A stretch of DNA of 64,000 nt from contig CACYRS010000010.1 in NCBI GenBank assembly GCA_902776935.1, positions 1 through 64,000 of the forward strand, written 5' to 3'. The notes beneath the pieces are model-generated. The model ran no database searches. It was not told the origin of the DNA and worked only from the letters and a program-made list of their open reading frames with translations. The position numbers were made by a program, and so were the translations under genes. The stretch is from an uncultured Prevotellaceae bacterium (GTDB lineage: Bacteria > Bacteroidota > Bacteroidia > Bacteroidales > Bacteroidaceae). Below are positions 53,472-62,987 of this stretch, one piece after another (positions within the stretch are counted from its first letter, which is position 1; each line of letters starts with the position of its first letter).

Positions 53472-54624
53472 ACCTGCCGAGCGTTTGTCGCTCGTGAGCG
53501 AATACTACTTCAGCAGGAAACTGAAGGAAGTGGCACAACTAAATGCCGAGGGTAAGGATATCATCAGCCTTGCCATTGGTAGTCCTGATATGCCCCCGTC
53601 AGAGCAGACGATTGAGAAGCTTTGTGAGGTGGCCCGTCAACCAAACGCACATGGTTATCAGCCCACGATGGGAACACCAGAGTTGCGTGAGGCGATGGCA
53701 GGATTCTATAAGCGCTGGTATGATGTTGATCTCGATGCCAAGACGGAGGTACTGCCTCTGATTGGTTCCAAAGAAGGTATCCTGCATGTGACTCTCGCCT
53801 TTGTCAATCCTGGCGATGAGGTGTTGGTACCTAATCCTGGATATCCCACATATACATCTTTATCTAAGATTCTTGGTGCGAAGATAGTGAATTACAATCT
53901 TCGTGAGGATAATGGCTGGCAGCCTGATTTTGAGGAACTTGAGAAGATGGATTTGTCACGTGTGAAGCTCATGTGGACCAACTATCCTAATATGCCTACA
54001 GGAGGACGTGCTCAGCGCGCAACTTACGAGCGTCTGGTGAAGTTTGCCCAAGAGCATGGCATCGTTGTGGTAAATGATAACCCATACAGCTTTATTCTGA
54101 GCGAGGAGCATCTGAGCATTCTCCAGATTCCTGGTGCAAAGGACTGCTGTATCGAGTTCAACTCGATGTCGAAGAGTCACAATATGCCAGGATGGCGTGT
54201 GGGACTCTGCGCTACGAATGCTGAGTTTATCTCATGGATACTTAAGGTACAGTCGAATATCGAGAGCGGAACCTTCCGTGGTATCCAACTAGCTGCTGCT
54301 GAGGCATATAAGAATGATGAGTCTTGGCATCGTGAGTACAATATCAATACTTATGCCCGTCGTCGTGAGTGGGCTGAGAAGATAATGGATGTATTAGGAT
54401 GTACCTATGATAAGAATCAGGTGGGTATGTTCCTCTGGGGAAAGATCCCTGCAGACATCAAGAATGTAGAAGACCTGACTGAAAAGGTTCTCCACGAGGC
54501 TCGTGTCTTCATCACCCCAGGCTTTATCTTTGGCTCCAACGGTGAAAGATACATAAGAATATCCCTTTGTGCGAAAGAAGAGAAAATCAAAGAAGCATTA
54601 GAAAGAATAAAAAAAGCTATATAA
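53452..54624 (+). CDS. PLP-dependent aminotransferase (class I/II)
   Basis: A 390-residue fold-type I aminotransferase with the PLP Lys in NSMSKSHNMPGWRVG near residue 240 and conserved NYPNMPTGG. Its place between pheA and the DAHP synthase/tyrA genes suggests it transaminates phenylpyruvate or hydroxyphenylpyruvate. Family members include LL-DAP and aspartate-type enzymes, so substrate is inferred from context. Confidence 0.88.
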   Translation: MANRPIKPAERLSLVSEYYFSRKLKEVAQLNAEGKDIISLAIGSPDMPPSEQTIEKLCEVARQPNAHGYQPTMGTPELREAMAGFYKRWYDVDLDAKTEVLPLIGSKEGILHVTLAFVNPGDEVLVPNPGYPTYTSLSKILGAKIVNYNLREDNGWQPDFEELEKMDLSRVKLMWTNYPNMPTGGRAQRATYERLVKFAQEHGIVVVNDNPYSFILSEEHLSILQIPGAKDCCIEFNSMSKSHNMPGWRVGLCATNAEFISWILKVQSNIESGTFRGIQLAAAEAYKNDESWHREYNINTYARRREWAEKIMDVLGCTYDKNQVGMFLWGKIPADIKNVEDLTEKVLHEARVFITPGFIFGSNGERYIRISLCAKEEKIKEALERIKKAI

Positions 54625-54625
54625 T

Positions 54626-55690
54626 ATGGAATTGGAATTATCCCCATTGAATTTACCGAGTGACAATGAACGTCCCTTCGTTATTGCAGGCCCTTGCTCT
54701 GCAGAGACAGAGGAACAAGTGATGACTACAGCCCGTGAACTGGCCATGAAAGGCTGTCATAACTTCCGTGCTGGTGTATGGAAACCCCGTACCAAGCCAG
54801 GAGGTTTTGAGGGTCATGGTGAACCAGCTCTCGTTTGGCTCGCTGAAGTGAAGAAAGATACCAAGATGCTTGTTTCTACTGAGGTGGCTACACCAGAGCA
54901 TGTAGAACTGTGTCTTAAATACGGTGTAGACATCCTGTGGATAGGTGCCCGTACATCAGCTAACCCCTTCGCCATGCAGGCTATTGCTGATGCTCTGAAG
55001 GGGGTAGATATCCCAGTGTTTGTAAAGAACCCTGTTAATCCTGACCTTGAACTCTGGATTGGTGCCTTGGAGCGTCTGAATCAGGCAGGTATCAAGCGCT
55101 TAGGGGCCATTCATCGTGGTTTCTCAAGCTATGAGCAGAAGATCTATCGTAATTCTCCGATGTGGCAGATTCCTATCGAGCTGCGTCGTCGTATTCCTGA
55201 ATTGCCTATCATCTGCGACCCGTCTCATATCGGAGGCCGTCGTGAACTGATTGCACCTCTCTGTCAGCAGGCAATGGACCTTGGTTTCGATGGTCTGATT
55301 GTTGAGAGTCACTGTGATCCTGATAAGGCATGGAGCGATGCTAAGCAACAGGTAACTCCTGATGTGCTCGACTATATTCTCTCTCTGCTCGTTATCCGTG
55401 ATGAGAAGACAACTACAGAGGGAATAACTCAGTTGCGTAAGCAGATTGATGAGCTCGACAACCAGCTGATGGACCTTCTTGCAAAGCGCATGAGAGTCTG
55501 TCGTGAGATTGGTCAGTATAAGAAAGAGCATAACATGACTGTGCTTCAGGCTAATCGTTACAACGAGATCCTGAACAAACGTGGTGCTCAGGGTTCGCTC
55601 TGTGGTATGGATCCAGAGTTCGTAGCTCACGTCTTCGAGAATATCCACGAGGAATCAGTAAGACAACAGATAGAAATAATTAATAAGTAA
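54626..55690 (+). CDS. DAHP synthase / chorismate mutase fusion
   Basis: A 354-residue bifunctional protein. Residues about 15-255 are a class I-beta DAHP synthase (FVIAGPCSAETEEQV; GVWKPRTKPGGFEGHG; ICDPSHIGGRR). Residues about 265-354 are an AroQ-type chorismate mutase (TQLRKQIDELDNQLMDLLAKRMRVCREIGQYK). It joins the first step of the shikimate pathway with the chorismate-to-prephenate branch. The mutase domain may also regulate the synthase. Confidence 0.95.
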   Translation: MELELSPLNLPSDNERPFVIAGPCSAETEEQVMTTARELAMKGCHNFRAGVWKPRTKPGGFEGHGEPALVWLAEVKKDTKMLVSTEVATPEHVELCLKYGVDILWIGARTSANPFAMQAIADALKGVDIPVFVKNPVNPDLELWIGALERLNQAGIKRLGAIHRGFSSYEQKIYRNSPMWQIPIELRRRIPELPIICDPSHIGGRRELIAPLCQQAMDLGFDGLIVESHCDPDKAWSDAKQQVTPDVLDYILSLLVIRDEKTTTEGITQLRKQIDELDNQLMDLLAKRMRVCREIGQYKKEHNMTVLQANRYNEILNKRGAQGSLCGMDPEFVAHVFENIHEESVRQQIEIINK

Positions 55691-56484
55691 TGAGAATTCT
55701 TGTGATGGGTGCAGGAAAGATGGGAAGTTTCTTCATCGACCTGCTGAGTTTCGAACACGAGGTGGCTGTTTTTGAACGCGACCCTAAGAGGATGCGTTTT
55801 ACATACAATTGTCAGCGCTTCACATCGTTCGAGGAGATTAAGGAGTTTAAGCCAGAGTTGCTGATAAATGCAGTAACCCTCAAGTATACCATTCCCGTAT
55901 TCAAGGAGGTGATCCCTTATCTTCCCAAGGAGTGTATCATCAGCGATATCGCTTCTGTTAAGACGGATATGAAGGAGTTTTATGAGAGCACAGGCATGCG
56001 ATATGTGTCTACCCACCCGATGTTTGGCCCTACATTCGCAAATCTGCAACAGTTATCTGAGGAGAATGCTATCATCATCAGCGAGGGCGACTATATGGGA
56101 CGCATCTTCTTCAAGGATCTCTATCAGAAGCTTGGACTCAATATCTACGAGTATACTTTCGAGGAGCACGATAAGACTGTGGCTTACTCTCTTAGTATCC
56201 CATTCGTGTCTACCTTCGTGTTTGCTGCTGTGATGAAGCATCAGGATGCTCCTGGTACCACCTTCAAACGCCACATGCGAATCGCCAAGGGTGTGCTCAA
56301 CGAGGACGACTATCTGCTTCAGGAAATTCTCTTCAACCCATATACCCACGATCAGGTGGCCCAGATACGTACTGAGCTGAAGGAGCTGCTCGAGATTATT
56401 GATAATAAGGATGCCGAAGATATGAAGGGTTATCTCACTAAGATACGTAACAACGTTAAGCGCGACATAGAAATCAAGCAATAG
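55690..56484 (+). CDS. tyrA: Prephenate dehydrogenase
   Basis: A 264-residue NAD(P)-dependent enzyme converting prephenate to 4-hydroxyphenylpyruvate. It has an N-terminal Rossmann motif (ILVMGAGKMGSFFIDLLSF) and a catalytic region with STHPMFGPTFANLQQLSEEN near residue 100. No ACT domain is present. It starts at the stop of the DAHP synthase gene with a one-base overlap. Confidence 0.93.
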   Translation: MRILVMGAGKMGSFFIDLLSFEHEVAVFERDPKRMRFTYNCQRFTSFEEIKEFKPELLINAVTLKYTIPVFKEVIPYLPKECIISDIASVKTDMKEFYESTGMRYVSTHPMFGPTFANLQQLSEENAIIISEGDYMGRIFFKDLYQKLGLNIYEYTFEEHDKTVAYSLSIPFVSTFVFAAVMKHQDAPGTTFKRHMRIAKGVLNEDDYLLQEILFNPYTHDQVAQIRTELKELLEIIDNKDAEDMKGYLTKIRNNVKRDIEIKQ

Positions 56485-56487
56485 GCT

Positions 56488-57336
56488 ATGGCAGCAGGAA
56501 AGTGGATAGGAGGAGTTATAGGATGGATGGCAGGAGGACCTTTGGGTGCTCTTGCAGGATATCTTTTCGGGTCGATGTTCGACTCTATGCTCGATGGGGT
56601 GAATAATCCAAGCAACTCAGGCACCTGGGGCTCTGGCTCAGAACGCGATACGGGCAGTTGGCAACATGGTTCTTATCAGGACTATAACCAGGCTTATCAG
56701 CAGGCATATCGACAGCGTCAGGCTCAGGGACAGAGAAACAGTTTCCTTTTCTCATTGCTTGTGCTCTCGTCGTATATCATCAAGGCCGATGGTAAGGCGA
56801 TGCACTCAGAGATGGAACTGGTGCGACAGATGCTTCGTCAGAATTTTGGCGAAAGTGCTGTGTCTCAGGGAAATGAGATACTGAACAAGCTCTTCGACGA
56901 ACAGAAACGTGAGGGCTGGACTCAGTTTAAACAGACTGTTCGTCAGTGTTGTGGACAGATAAACCAGCAGATGGACTATTCGCAGCGCCTACAGCTCCTT
57001 AACTACCTCGTGATGGTGGCAAAGGCTGATGGCAATGTGCCTCAGAGTGAGATAAACGCCCTTAAGGAGTGTGCTCAGTGGATGGGACTGTCTCAAAAGG
57101 AGGTCGACTCCATGCTCCATCTCTCAGGTGGAACACTCGAGGATGCTTATAAGGTACTTGGTGTCAGTCCTGATGCCTCTGACGATGAACTCAAGAAAGC
57201 CTATCGTAAACTGGCTCTAGAGCATCATCCTGATAAGGTGGCTGCTCTCGGTGAGGATGTGCGCAAGGCTGCAGAGAAGAAATTCCAGGAGATAAATGCG
57301 GCGAAGGATAGAATTTGGAAGGCCAGAGGACTGTAA
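56488..57336 (+). CDS. djlA: TerB / DnaJ co-chaperone (DjlA-like)
   Basis: A 282-residue protein: a Gly-rich hydrophobic N-terminus ([23 protein letters not shown]), a Gln-rich linker, a TerB-like helical domain (about 85-205) and a C-terminal J domain with the HPD motif ([23 protein letters not shown]). It would activate DnaK at the membrane. It is last-but-one in the aromatic operon, probably by accident of arrangement. Confidence 0.9.
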   Translation: MAAGKWIGGVIGWMAGGPLGALAGYLFGSMFDSMLDGVNNPSNSGTWGSGSERDTGSWQHGSYQDYNQAYQQAYRQRQAQGQRNSFLFSLLVLSSYIIKADGKAMHSEMELVRQMLRQNFGESAVSQGNEILNKLFDEQKREGWTQFKQTVRQCCGQINQQMDYSQRLQLLNYLVMVAKADGNVPQSEINALKECAQWMGLSQKEVDSMLHLSGGTLEDAYKVLGVSPDASDDELKKAYRKLALEHHPDKVAALGEDVRKAAEKKFQEINAAKDRIWKARGL

Positions 57337-57913
57337 CGAGGTGCTGTTGCATGCTTGTTGTGCGCCTTGCTCGTCGGCAATTGTCGAGTGGCTTGTTCAA
57401 CATGAGATAAAGCCTACGATATTCTATTACAATCCGAATATCTTTCCTCGTGAGGAATATGAGATCCGTAAGAATGAAAGCAAGCGTCATGCGGAGAGTC
57501 TGGGACTGACCTGGATTGATGGCGATTATGATCACGAGCAATGGCAAAAGGATGTCTGTGGACTCGAAGGAGAACCCGAAAGAGGCAAAAGATGCGAACT
57601 GTGCTTTACCCTTCGCCTTACAGCTACAGCTCAGAAAGCCAAGGAATTAGGAATTAAATACTTCACCACGACACTCGCCTCTTCTCGTTGGAAAAGCCTT
57701 GAACAAATCGAGCGTGCAGGCCACATCGCCGAACAAATGGTTAGTGGTGTCACCTTTTGGGCCCAGAACTGGCGTAAGGGAGGACTCTATGAACGTCGCA
57801 ATCAACTGCTGAAAGAATTTAACTTCTATAATCAGCAGTATTGCGGTTGCGAATTTTCCAAGCGCCAACGGGAAGAGTTCGAAAGGCTAAAATCTGAATC
57901 ATCTTCTCATTAA
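57296..57913 (+). CDS. queH: Epoxyqueuosine reductase QueH
   Basis: A 205-residue DUF208/QueH protein reducing epoxyqueuosine to queuosine in tRNA. Cys motifs HACCAPCSS near residue 20, [13 protein letters not shown] near 100 and [13 protein letters not shown] near 185 hold iron-sulfur and disulfide sites. The ATG at 57296 overlaps djlA by 41 bases; an internal GTG is an alternative start. It ends in a terminator. Confidence 0.92.
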   Translation: MRRRIEFGRPEDCNEVLLHACCAPCSSAIVEWLVQHEIKPTIFYYNPNIFPREEYEIRKNESKRHAESLGLTWIDGDYDHEQWQKDVCGLEGEPERGKRCELCFTLRLTATAQKAKELGIKYFTTTLASSRWKSLEQIERAGHIAEQMVSGVTFWAQNWRKGGLYERRNQLLKEFNFYNQQYCGCEFSKRQREEFERLKSESSSH

Positions 57914-57922
57914 ATAAGGTGA

Positions 57923-57958
57923 AAAACGAGGCTCAAAGTTTGTGGGTCTCGTTTTTTT
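57923..57958 (+). terminator. Terminator after queH
   Basis: AAACGAGGCTC and GGGTCTCGTTT pair across AAAGTTTGT, followed by TTTTTT. The ffh promoter TAATTTTG (57963-57970) follows immediately. Confidence 0.85.
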
Positions 57959-57993
57959 ATTGTAATTTTGCACCCCAAAATAATTAAGGTATT

Positions 57994-59346
57994 ATGTTTG
58001 AGAATTTATCAGATAGGTTAGAAAGATCGTTTAAGATACTTAAAGGTGAGGGAAAAATCACTGAAATCAACGTTGCTGAGACACTAAAGGATGTTCGTCG
58101 TGCCCTGTTGGATGCCGACGTAAACTATAAGGTAGCCAAGACGTTCACAGACACTGTGAAGCAGAAGGCGATGGGTATGAATGTGCTCACAGCTGTGAAG
58201 CCAAGCCAGTTGATGGTGAAGATTGTCCATGATGAGCTGACAGAACTGATGGGAGGTAAGGCCGTAGAGCTGAAACTCGATTCTCGTCCTGCCATCATCC
58301 TGATGTCTGGTCTTCAGGGTTCTGGTAAGACCACCTTCACTGGAAAACTCGCCAAGATGCTCAAGGAGCGTCAGCACAAGAAGCCTCTGTTGGTGGCTTG
58401 CGACGTTTATCGTCCTGCTGCTATCGAGCAGTTGAAGGTTGTAGCCCAGACAGTTGGCGTGGATGTCTATACAGAGGAAGGCAATAAGAATGTCGTTGAG
58501 ATTGCTCAGAACGCTATCCGTAAGGCTAAGCAGGAGAGCTACACAGTTGTCATCGTCGATACTGCAGGTCGTCTGGCTGTCGATGAGGAGATGATGAACG
58601 AGATCTCCAACCTGAAGCAGGCTATCAACCCTGATGAGACCCTCTTCGTGGTTGACTCGATGACTGGTCAGGATGCTGTGAATACGGCTAAGGAGTTCAA
58701 CGATCGTCTGGATTTCGATGGTGTCGTTCTCACCAAGCTCGATGGTGATACCCGTGGTGGTGCTGCCCTCTCTATCCGTTCTGTTGTCACCAAACCAATC
58801 AAGTTTGTTGGTACAGGCGAGAAGATGGAGGCTATCGACGTGTTCCATCCTGAACGTATGGCTGACCGTATCCTCGGCATGGGTGACGTTGTCTCTCTCG
58901 TAGAGCGTGCCCAGCAGCAGTTTGATGAGGAAGAGGCCAGACGTCTGGAGAAGAAGATCCGTAAGAACAAGTTCGATTTCGACGACTTTATGGGTCAGAT
59001 CCAGCAGATCAAGAAGATGGGTAACCTGAAGGACCTCGCTTCTATGATTCCTGGTGTAGGCAAGCAGATCAAGGATCTCGACATCGACGATAATGCTTTC
59101 AAGGGTATCGAGGCAATCATCAACTCGATGACTCCAAAGGAGCGTGCTAATCCTGATATCATCAACCAGAGCCGTCGTCTGCGTATAGCAAAGGGTTCTG
59201 GTACGAAGATTGAGGATGTGAACCGTCTGATGAAACAGTTCGATCAGACTCGTAAGATGATGAAGATGGTATCTGGCATGGGCAACAGCCGTATGGCCCA
59301 GATGGCCGCAGCAATGAAAATGAAGGGCGGAATGCCAAAAATGTAA
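57994..59346 (+). CDS. ffh: Signal recognition particle protein Ffh
   Basis: A 450-residue SRP GTPase: N domain (1-90), G domain with [15 protein letters not shown] near 107, [13 protein letters not shown] near 189 and [13 protein letters not shown] near 247, and a Met-rich C-terminal M domain (about 330-450, ending [13 protein letters not shown]) that binds signal sequences and SRP RNA. It targets inner-membrane proteins to the translocon. Confidence 0.97.
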   Translation: MFENLSDRLERSFKILKGEGKITEINVAETLKDVRRALLDADVNYKVAKTFTDTVKQKAMGMNVLTAVKPSQLMVKIVHDELTELMGGKAVELKLDSRPAIILMSGLQGSGKTTFTGKLAKMLKERQHKKPLLVACDVYRPAAIEQLKVVAQTVGVDVYTEEGNKNVVEIAQNAIRKAKQESYTVVIVDTAGRLAVDEEMMNEISNLKQAINPDETLFVVDSMTGQDAVNTAKEFNDRLDFDGVVLTKLDGDTRGGAALSIRSVVTKPIKFVGTGEKMEAIDVFHPERMADRILGMGDVVSLVERAQQQFDEEEARRLEKKIRKNKFDFDDFMGQIQQIKKMGNLKDLASMIPGVGKQIKDLDIDDNAFKGIEAIINSMTPKERANPDIINQSRRLRIAKGSGTKIEDVNRLMKQFDQTRKMMKMVSGMGNSRMAQMAAAMKMKGGMPKM

Positions 59347-59351
59347 GATAT

Positions 59352-60230
59352 ATGCAGTTAATTGACGGAAAGGCAACAGCAGCAGCCATAAAGGCTGAGA
59401 TTGCAGAAGAGGTAAAGGAGATAATCGCCAAAGGTGGCAAACAGCCCCATCTGGCAGCAGTACTCGTAGGTCACGATGGTGGCTCAGAGACTTATGTGAA
59501 GAACAAGGTGCTGGCTTGTGAGGCCTGTGGCTTCAAGAGCACACTCATCCGCTTTGAGGCCGACATCACAGAGGCTGAGCTTCTGGAGTGTGTCGATAAG
59601 CTGAACAAGGATGAGGATGTCGACGGATTTATCGTTCAGCTCCCATTGCCAAAGCATATCGATGAGCAGAAGATTATCGAGGCTATCGACTATCGTAAGG
59701 ATGTGGACGGATTCCATCCTATCAACGTGGGTCGTATGGCTATCGGTCTGCCTTGCTTCATCTCGGCTACTCCTCTGGGAATCATCACTTTGCTCAAGCG
59801 ATATAACATCGAGACCTCAGGTAAGAAATGCGTCATCTTAGGCCGCTCGAATATCGTTGGTAAGCCAATGGCTCAGCTGATGATGCAGAAGCAGTACGGT
59901 GACGCGACTGTTACCGTATGTCACTCTCGTTCAAAGACTTTGAAGGAGGAGTGCCGTGAGGCTGATATCATCATCGCTGCCATCGGACAGCCTGACTTCG
60001 TAACGGCTGATATGGTGAAAGATGGTGCTGTGATAGTAGATGTAGGTACTACTCGTGTGCCTGATGCATCAAAGAAGAGCGGTTTCCGTCTGAATGGCGA
60101 TGTGAAGTTTGATGAGGTAGCACCAAAGTGCTCATTCATCACTCCCGTTCCTGGTGGGGTAGGGCCGATGACTATCTGCTCGCTGATGAAGAATACCCTC
60201 GCTGCTGGCAAGAAGGAGTATTATAAGTAG
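59352..60230 (+). CDS. folD: Methylene-tetrahydrofolate dehydrogenase/cyclohydrolase FolD
   Basis: A 292-residue bifunctional one-carbon enzyme. Motifs are [17 protein letters not shown] near residue 37, [29 protein letters not shown] near 163 and [14 protein letters not shown] near 263. It interconverts methylene-, methenyl- and formyl-tetrahydrofolate. It follows ffh by five bases. Confidence 0.97.
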   Translation: MQLIDGKATAAAIKAEIAEEVKEIIAKGGKQPHLAAVLVGHDGGSETYVKNKVLACEACGFKSTLIRFEADITEAELLECVDKLNKDEDVDGFIVQLPLPKHIDEQKIIEAIDYRKDVDGFHPINVGRMAIGLPCFISATPLGIITLLKRYNIETSGKKCVILGRSNIVGKPMAQLMMQKQYGDATVTVCHSRSKTLKEECREADIIIAAIGQPDFVTADMVKDGAVIVDVGTTRVPDASKKSGFRLNGDVKFDEVAPKCSFITPVPGGVGPMTICSLMKNTLAAGKKEYYK

Positions 60231-60233
60231 TTT

Positions 60234-60271
60234 AGAGTGTAGAGTGGAGAGTGTAGAGCTTGCTACCGCTG
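60234..60271. repeat. CTCTCCACT-type 38-bp copy B
   Basis: The reverse complement matches 11251-11288 at 35 of 38 bases. Here it lies across the start of the TPR gene and encodes its N-terminal residues. Confidence 0.85.
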
Positions 60272-60441
60272 AGGAGTGGTATGAAAGGGGTAACGCCTTT
60301 CGAAAAGAGTCGAAGTGGCATGAGGCCATCAACTGCTATATCCAGGCCATAGAGCTCGACCCTGATAGCCCGGCTGTTGAGGCCAAGCGAATGCTCGACG
60401 ACATCATGGCCTTCTACTGCAAAGATATGTATAACCCCTAA
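60244..60441 (+). CDS. Short TPR protein
   Basis: A 65-residue protein with one tetratricopeptide unit (EEWYERGNAFRKESKWHEAINCYIQAIELDPDS), likely a protein-protein interaction module. No ATG is in frame; a GTG at 60244 is the only candidate, and the first ten or so codons come from a dispersed repeat, so the true start is uncertain. It ends with a four-base convergent overlap with alanine dehydrogenase. Confidence 0.65.
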   Translation: MESVELATAEEWYERGNAFRKESKWHEAINCYIQAIELDPDSPAVEAKRMLDDIMAFYCKDMYNP

Positions 60442-61538
60442 ATTGGCTCGTAAGGCAGGTTGAAGACATCGGCAACAGCCTTGAATACCACCTTTCCATC
60501 TACGATATTCAGACCCTTGGCCAGAGCAGCATCATCCTTGCAGGCTTTCTGCCAACCCTTATCTGCAAGTGCTATGGCATAGCGAAGTGTGGCATTCGTC
60601 AGAGCCAATGTCGATGTGTTGGGCACAGCTCCAGGAATATTTGCCACGCAATAATGCACGATACCGTCTTCGATATATACAGGATCGCTGTGTGTAGTAG
60701 GTCTTGAGGTCTCGAAACAGCCTCCCTGATCGATAGCCACATCCACGAGCACCGTTCCTGGCTCCATCAGTTTCAGCATCTCCTTAGTTATAAGGTGTGG
60801 AGTCTTGTCGCCAGGCACCAGCACACTTCCCACAACGATATCTACCGTTGGCAGCATCTGACGGATATTATGCTCTGACGAATAGAGGGTATGCACATTG
60901 GCTGGCGTCTCGATGTCGAGTTGGCGCAGTCTTGGCAGAGAGATATCAGCTATCGTAACGTCGGCTCCAAGTCCGGCAGCCATCATCGCTGCTGCCTCAC
61001 CAACGACACCACCGCCAAGAACCAGTACCTTTGCAGGGCTCACTCCAGGCACACCACTTATCAGCTTGCCCTTTCCGCCCTTGGTCTTCTGCAGATAATA
61101 GGCTCCATTGAGAGTTGCCATACGACCTGCCACCTCACTCATGGGCTGCAACAGAGGCAGATAGCCATTAGGCAACTGCACAGTCTCGTATGCCAGACAA
61201 ACGGCTCCGCTCTTCAGCATCGCGTCTGTGAGCTCCTTCTCGCATGCGAAATGGAAATAGGTAAAGAGCAATTGCCCTTTGCGAACCAGTTCATACTCAG
61301 GCTCGATGGGCTCCTTCACCTTCACAATCATGTCGCACTCACGATACACGGCCTCGATGGTAGGCAGAATCCTCGCACCAGCAGCCACATATTCGTCGTC
61401 TGCGAATCCGCTGCCCTCACCAGCAGTATGCTGAACACTCACCTCGTGTCCACGACGTACCAGTTCTGCCACTCCCGCTGGCGTCATACCAACGCGGTTC
61501 TCATTGTTCTTAATCTCTTTTGGAATTCCTACTTTCAT
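60438..61538 (-). CDS. ald: Alanine dehydrogenase
   Basis: A 366-residue NAD-dependent enzyme interconverting L-alanine with pyruvate and ammonia. Motifs are GIPKEIKNNENRVGMTPAGV at the N-terminus, MIVKVKEPIEPEY near residue 70, and the Rossmann region KVLVLGGGVVGEAAAMMAAGLGADV near 170. The promoter is TATATTTG on the minus strand at 61579-61572. It could link to alanine imported by the AGCS symporter, at a distance. Confidence 0.95.
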   Translation of the reverse strand: MKVGIPKEIKNNENRVGMTPAGVAELVRRGHEVSVQHTAGEGSGFADDEYVAAGARILPTIEAVYRECDMIVKVKEPIEPEYELVRKGQLLFTYFHFACEKELTDAMLKSGAVCLAYETVQLPNGYLPLLQPMSEVAGRMATLNGAYYLQKTKGGKGKLISGVPGVSPAKVLVLGGGVVGEAAAMMAAGLGADVTIADISLPRLRQLDIETPANVHTLYSSEHNIRQMLPTVDIVVGSVLVPGDKTPHLITKEMLKLMEPGTVLVDVAIDQGGCFETSRPTTHSDPVYIEDGIVHYCVANIPGAVPNTSTLALTNATLRYAIALADKGWQKACKDDAALAKGLNIVDGKVVFKAVADVFNLPYEPI

Positions 61539-61571
61539 ATGCTTACGGTTTTAAGTTAAACTTTTCGATGG

Positions 61572-61629
61572 CAAATATACACATTATTTCTCAAAGTTCC
61601 AAATTATTATAAGATTTTTGTTATCTTTG
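61572..61629. promoter_or_regulatory. Divergent promoters, ald / CDF transporter
   Basis: Minus-strand TATATTTG at 61579-61572 and plus-strand TATCTTTG at 61622-61629. Confidence 0.6.
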
Positions 61630-61658
61630 CAGCCGATTTTAAGAGTGTATCATATCTC

Positions 61659-62639
61659 ATGAGTAGAGAGAAAGAAATATATAAGGTGACGCTGATAGGT
61701 AGTGCAGGTAATGCGGCGCTGCTTACCTTTAAGTTCATTGCTGGCATTATGGGACATAGCTCGGCGATGATTGCCGATGCTGTCCACTCGTTGTCTGACT
61801 TCGTAACCGACCTCCTGGTGTTGGTGTTCGTGAGTATAAGTGCCAAACCACAGGATAAGTCGCATGATTACGGACATGGGAAATTTGAAACCATTGCCTC
61901 ATTTCTGATTGGTATGGCATTAGTAGCTGCTGCTACCGGTATCGTGATATCTGGAGCCTTGAAACTCATCGACTGGTGGAGTGGCGAGCAGCTTGAGGCA
62001 CCTGGCTGGATAGCTCTCTGGGCGGCACTCTTGTCGATTCTCATCAAGGAAATGCTATATCAATATACCGCCCGTCAGGGACGTAAGATTGATTCTCAGG
62101 TGATGATTGCCAACGCCTGGCATCATCGTAGTGATGCTTTATCATCTATTGGTGCTGCCTTAGGCATCGGACTGGCCATCTGGCTTGGACGGCGATGGAC
62201 GGTGCTCGATCCCTTGGCTTCGATTGTTGTGGGTCTGATGTTGGTAAAGGTAGCTTATGAATTGCTTAAGGTGAGTATTGGCGAGTTGACAGAGCAATCG
62301 CTGCCAGCAGAAACAGAACAGGAGATAGAACAGATTATCCAGTCGTTTGCCGATGTCCAGGAGCCTCACAACCTACGTACTCGTCGCATTGGCGATCACA
62401 TAGCCATAGAGGCTCATGTCCGTATGGACGGCCAGCTTCCGCTGAATACTGTCCACGAACGTGCTACCACCATTGAGCACAAACTGAAGGAGCGCTTTGG
62501 TGTCAAGACTCACGTAACACTACATATGGAACCTCTTTCTTCTAAGAGGCCCTCGCAGCCTTCGAGCACATCGCGCCAGGTGGCTTCGAAATCGCCTGTA
62601 TACCAGGGGTCTGCAACATCGCCAGGCCTGTCGGAATAG
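61659..62639 (+). CDS. Cation diffusion facilitator transporter
   Basis: A 326-residue CDF protein with about six membrane segments. The metal site has HxxxD in DAVHSLSDFVTD near residue 46 and in NAWHHRSDALSS near 156, followed by a cytoplasmic ferredoxin-like domain ending HVTLHMEP. It exports zinc, iron or related ions. A further roughly 33 residues (SSKRPSQPSSTSRQVAS...) extend beyond the family end and lie antisense to the phosphatase gene, suggesting loss of the original stop. Confidence 0.9.
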   Translation: MSREKEIYKVTLIGSAGNAALLTFKFIAGIMGHSSAMIADAVHSLSDFVTDLLVLVFVSISAKPQDKSHDYGHGKFETIASFLIGMALVAAATGIVISGALKLIDWWSGEQLEAPGWIALWAALLSILIKEMLYQYTARQGRKIDSQVMIANAWHHRSDALSSIGAALGIGLAIWLGRRWTVLDPLASIVVGLMLVKVAYELLKVSIGELTEQSLPAETEQEIEQIIQSFADVQEPHNLRTRRIGDHIAIEAHVRMDGQLPLNTVHERATTIEHKLKERFGVKTHVTLHMEPLSSKRPSQPSSTSRQVASKSPVYQGSATSPGLSE

Positions 62640-62983
62640 TCGAGAAGCATGTGGATTTTTCCCTCAGGATCGCCTCCACAGATGCGGTTCATATTACGGA
62701 TGTTCCACTCGTCCATACCTATCAGCAGGTCAAAACGGTCGTAGTCACTACGAGTCATCTGGCGCGCTGTCTTACCTTTACAGCCAATGCCGTGCTCCGC
62801 TAATTTCCGTTTTGCTGGCGGATATACCTCATTGCCTATCTCCTCTGTCGATGTCGCTGCCGACTCGATATAAAACTCATCCTCTAATCCCGCTTTCCTA
62901 ACGAGATCTTTCATCACGAACTCTGCCATCGGACTGCGACAGATATTTCCGTGACATACAAAAAGTATCCTTGTCTTCTTCAT
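62510..62983 (-). CDS. Low-molecular-weight protein tyrosine phosphatase
   Basis: A 157-residue phosphatase with the P-loop CHGNICRSP near residue 10 (Cys nucleophile and Arg) and the C-terminal general-acid DPWYTGDF near 125. It removes phosphate from protein tyrosines and often regulates capsule or polysaccharide synthesis. The last 130 bases are antisense to the CDF gene. Its leader has the AAAAAGGTAA-type repeat (62984-62997). Confidence 0.94.
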   Translation of the reverse strand: MKKTRILFVCHGNICRSPMAEFVMKDLVRKAGLEDEFYIESAATSTEEIGNEVYPPAKRKLAEHGIGCKGKTARQMTRSDYDRFDLLIGMDEWNIRNMNRICGGDPEGKIHMLLDYSDRPGDVADPWYTGDFEATWRDVLEGCEGLLEERGSICSVT

Positions 62984-62987
62984 TTTT

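Noticed and set aside
58084..59376. Long minus-strand frame opposite ffh
   Set aside because: Leu/His-rich antisense shadow of the conserved ffh gene; no family features.
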